Assembly (NCBI GenBank): GCA_002288455.1
Contig: NEUS01000003.1
Location: 16,539 to 80,538, forward strand
DNA from: Opitutia bacterium Tous-C1TDCM
Lineage (GTDB): Bacteria > Verrucomicrobiota > Verrucomicrobiia > Opitutales > Opitutaceae
Length of the DNA: 64,000 nucleotides
Direction: 5' to 3'
The notes under the pieces are model-generated. The model was not told the DNA's origin. It ran no database searches and saw only the letters and a list, made by a program, of their open reading frames with translations. Of the stretch, positions 62,166-64,000 are shown piece by piece. Numbering within the stretch: position 1 is the first letter of the stretch; every line of letters begins with the position of its first letter. A program made the translations under genes and the position numbers.

Positions 62166-63113
62166 TCAGGCTTGGCCGAGCCAGCCGCGGAGGACGGCGG
62201 CGTCGGCCCGGAACGCGGCGACGGTGGCGGCGCGTTGGTCGAACGGGATCGGCTGCAACTTGAGGTGTTCGACGTGGAGGCAGACGGGCAGGGCGGCGTG
62301 GCCGGCGACGATGCGGTCGACCATGGTCTTGGGCACGATGCCGTCGGCGAGCGGGGTCTCGACCGTGCGGTCGCGGTCCCACTTGAAGCTTTTCACGAAG
62401 AGCGAGCCGACGCGCGGGGCGATCATGGAAACGGCGCTGGGCCAGGCGCGGCCCTGTTCGACGAGGAGGTGGCGGGTGTCGAGGGCGAGGGAGAAGTCCT
62501 GCGGGGCGATGTCGTCGAGGACGTAGTCGATGTCCCAGATCGCGGCGCCCACATAGTTGGCGCCGGCGTGGTTCTGGTAGAGACCGGTGATGCCGACGCT
62601 GCGGTGGATGGCGGCGAGGTCGCGGGCCATGCTGCGGAAATTCGCGAGCTGCGGCTTGATCGGCTTCTTGAGGTCGTACTTGAAGCCGCGGTGCCGGTAG
62701 TGGCGGATGCCGAGGGCGCGGGAGGCGCGGAGGACTTTTTCGAGGTGCGGTTCGTCGGGCCGGATGAAGGAGGCGGCGACGACGAGAATGCGGCGGTTCT
62801 TCTTCGCGAGGGCCGCGACGTAGCGGGGCAGTTCGTCGGCGGCGGCCTCGGGTTTGACGTGGCCGTCGGGGCGCACGGTCAGCTCGATGTGCAGGTCCAT
62901 CTCGTCGGCGGTCTGCGCGAGTTGGTCGGGGGTGTATTTCTCGAAGAAGTGTTTTTCGAAACCGGCGATCTCGAGTTTTTTGGCGGCGGCGGCGGGGGCG
63001 GCGGGCGTTGCGGCGAAGGCGGCGGGCGCGAGCGCGAGGGAGGCCGCGCCGATGCCGGCTTGGGCGAGGAAGGCGCGGCGGGAGAGATCGGGGGCGGGCA
63101 GCGAGGGGTTCAT
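62166..63113 (-). CDS. Tat-exported sugar isomerase/epimerase family protein
   Basis: The 315-residue product has a twin-arginine signal (SRRAFLAQAGIGAASLALA, about 11-29) and a xylose-isomerase-like TIM barrel (PF01261), with GLYQNHAGANYVGAAIWD near 180-197 and FSLALDTRHLLVEQG near 209-223 holding likely metal ligands. It is the third Tat-exported sugar-active protein in this window and may work on a keto-sugar in the periplasm. The ATG at 63113 is preceded by CCC. The next gene upstream, aqpZ, is on the same strand 153 bp away. Confidence 0.82.
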   Translation of the reverse strand: MNPSLPAPDLSRRAFLAQAGIGAASLALAPAAFAATPAAPAAAAKKLEIAGFEKHFFEKYTPDQLAQTADEMDLHIELTVRPDGHVKPEAAADELPRYVAALAKKNRRILVVAASFIRPDEPHLEKVLRASRALGIRHYRHRGFKYDLKKPIKPQLANFRSMARDLAAIHRSVGITGLYQNHAGANYVGAAIWDIDYVLDDIAPQDFSLALDTRHLLVEQGRAWPSAVSMIAPRVGSLFVKSFKWDRDRTVETPLADGIVPKTMVDRIVAGHAALPVCLHVEHLKLQPIPFDQRAATVAAFRADAAVLRGWLGQA

Positions 63114-63266
63114 GGGAAAGCTGGGGTGCGTTGGGAAACGGAATTCAGGGGAACGAAACCGCGGAAAGGCCGGCGCGGAAAACGAACCGGCCGGGCCGGC
63201 AGGGTGCGGATACCAAAACGCGCCGGTCGCGCGGTGCAATCTCCCGGCCCGGAAAAAGGCGGTGTA

Positions 63267-63992
63267 TCAGGCGGCGGGCTGCGGTTTGCCCGCGAGCCGA
63301 GGATAGACGATGCCGTCCAGGGCGGCGCCGACCAAAGGCGCGACCCAGAAGAGCCAAAGTTGCTGCAGGGCCCAGCCGCCAACGAAGAGCGCGGGGCCGG
63401 TGCTGCGGACCGGGTTGACGGAGAGATTGGTGACCGGAATGCCGATGAGATGGATGAGCGTGAGGCCGAGACCGATGGCGATGGGGGCAAAGCCCTGGGG
63501 GGCGCGGCGGTCGGTGGCGCCGAGGATAATCAGGAGAAAGAAAAACGTGAGCACGGTTTCCGCGACCAAGGCGGACAGCAAAGGGAAGCCGCCCGGCGAG
63601 TGGGCGCCGAAGCCGTTGGCGGCAAAGCCGCCGGCGAGGGAGAAGCCCGGTTGGCCGCTGGCGATGACGTAGAGCACACCGGCGCCGGCGGTGGCGCCGA
63701 GGACCTGGGCGACGATGTAGCCCGGCAATTCCGCGCCGGGGAAACGGCCGCCGAGGCAGAGGCCGAGCGAGACGGCGGGGTTGAGGTGGCAACCGGAGAT
63801 GTGGCCGATGGCGTAGGCCATGGTGAGCACGGTGAGACCGAAGGCCAACGAGACGCCGACGAGGCCGATGCCGAGGTTGAGGGGCGTGGTGCCTTCGGTG
63901 GCGAGAAACTTGGCGGCGAGAACGGCGCTGCCGCAGCCGCCGAACGTGAGCCAGAACGTGCCGAGGAATTCGGCGAGGAGTTTGTTTTTCAT
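63267..63992 (-). CDS. aqpZ: aquaporin Z
   Basis: This 241-residue membrane protein has six spans and two NPA-type motifs: HLNPAVSLG near 69-77 and [12 protein letters not shown] near 191-202, where the second asparagine-proline box is NPV with the selectivity-filter Arg. This pattern is typical of AqpZ water channels. The start is 8 bp from the window end, so its promoter lies outside. It probably mediates osmotic water flow and may form a transcript with the genes downstream on the minus strand. Confidence 0.93.
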   Translation of the reverse strand: MKNKLLAEFLGTFWLTFGGCGSAVLAAKFLATEGTTPLNLGIGLVGVSLAFGLTVLTMAYAIGHISGCHLNPAVSLGLCLGGRFPGAELPGYIVAQVLGATAGAGVLYVIASGQPGFSLAGGFAANGFGAHSPGGFPLLSALVAETVLTFFFLLIILGATDRRAPQGFAPIAIGLGLTLIHLIGIPVTNLSVNPVRSTGPALFVGGWALQQLWLFWVAPLVGAALDGIVYPRLAGKPQPAA

Positions 63993-64000
63993 AGCGGGGA

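Noticed and set aside
1..64000. Insertion sequences or prophage
   Set aside because: No transposase, integrase or phage structural gene and no target-site duplication were seen.

Overview
This 64-kb window is GC-rich, densely coding chromosomal DNA. It most likely comes from a verrucomicrobial bacterium of the Opitutaceae type. Supporting evidence is two giant PVC-type dehydrogenase/heme-c proteins, DUF1080 proteins, several Tat-exported sugar-active proteins, and a lexA gene whose start carries the dyad TGTTC-N4-GAACA that I recall as the Verrucomicrobia LexA motif. I find about 53 genes, no rRNA, no tRNA, no CRISPR array and no transposase. The taxonomic call is an inference from gene content; no marker gene was compared.

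Layout. 1-6.1 kb: a truncated ABC permease and a ParA ATPase on the minus strand, then the ribosomal proteins L36 and L31 (both of the zinc-free type), a DUF1015 protein and two unrelated Na+/H+ antiporters. 6.3-25.3 kb: an accessory carbohydrate region with single- and double-domain DUF1080 proteins, a Tat-exported beta-propeller, an operon of DUF1080 hydrolase, TIM-barrel isomerase and Gfo/Idh/MocA dehydrogenase (a plausible 3-keto-glycoside pathway), two very large PVC-type dehydrogenase-HEAT-cytochrome proteins, a rhomboid pseudoprotease, a sialate O-acetylesterase and a sulfatase. 25.4-40.4 kb: mostly housekeeping genes, namely lysS, a LolC/E permease, a cyclophilin lipoprotein, lpdA, a CBS/DRTGG pyrophosphatase, a pseudopilin, ilvE and the mcsA-mcsB-clpC protein-arginine-phosphorylation operon. 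40.4-48 kb: a secreted transglutaminase-like protein and a LysR / propeller hybrid kinase / LuxR-type response regulator operon; the kinase frame is broken at a C5G4 run. 48-64 kb: leuCD, an ExbB/ExbD pair, DacA, hemerythrin, prfC, a diheme cytochrome, an rRNA methyltransferase, a CheY-like regulator, lexA, a SYLF protein, another Tat-exported isomerase and aquaporin Z.

The most unusual signal is not a gene. Many spacers are filled by imperfect tandem arrays with a strict phase: 7-bp units at most loci, 8-bp units at two and 9-bp units at one. Each spacer uses its own unit. The arrays often occur as two inverted arms, start or stop directly at stop and start codons, and in places run into the 3' ends of genes. 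I know of no named element with these properties. A second dispersed family is a GC-rich palindrome with AGGGGCG/CGCCCCT ends, found at three loci.

Translation starts also share a pattern. Shine-Dalgarno motifs are almost absent, and about 22 of the 48 assigned ATG starts are immediately preceded by CC in a pyrimidine-rich leader.
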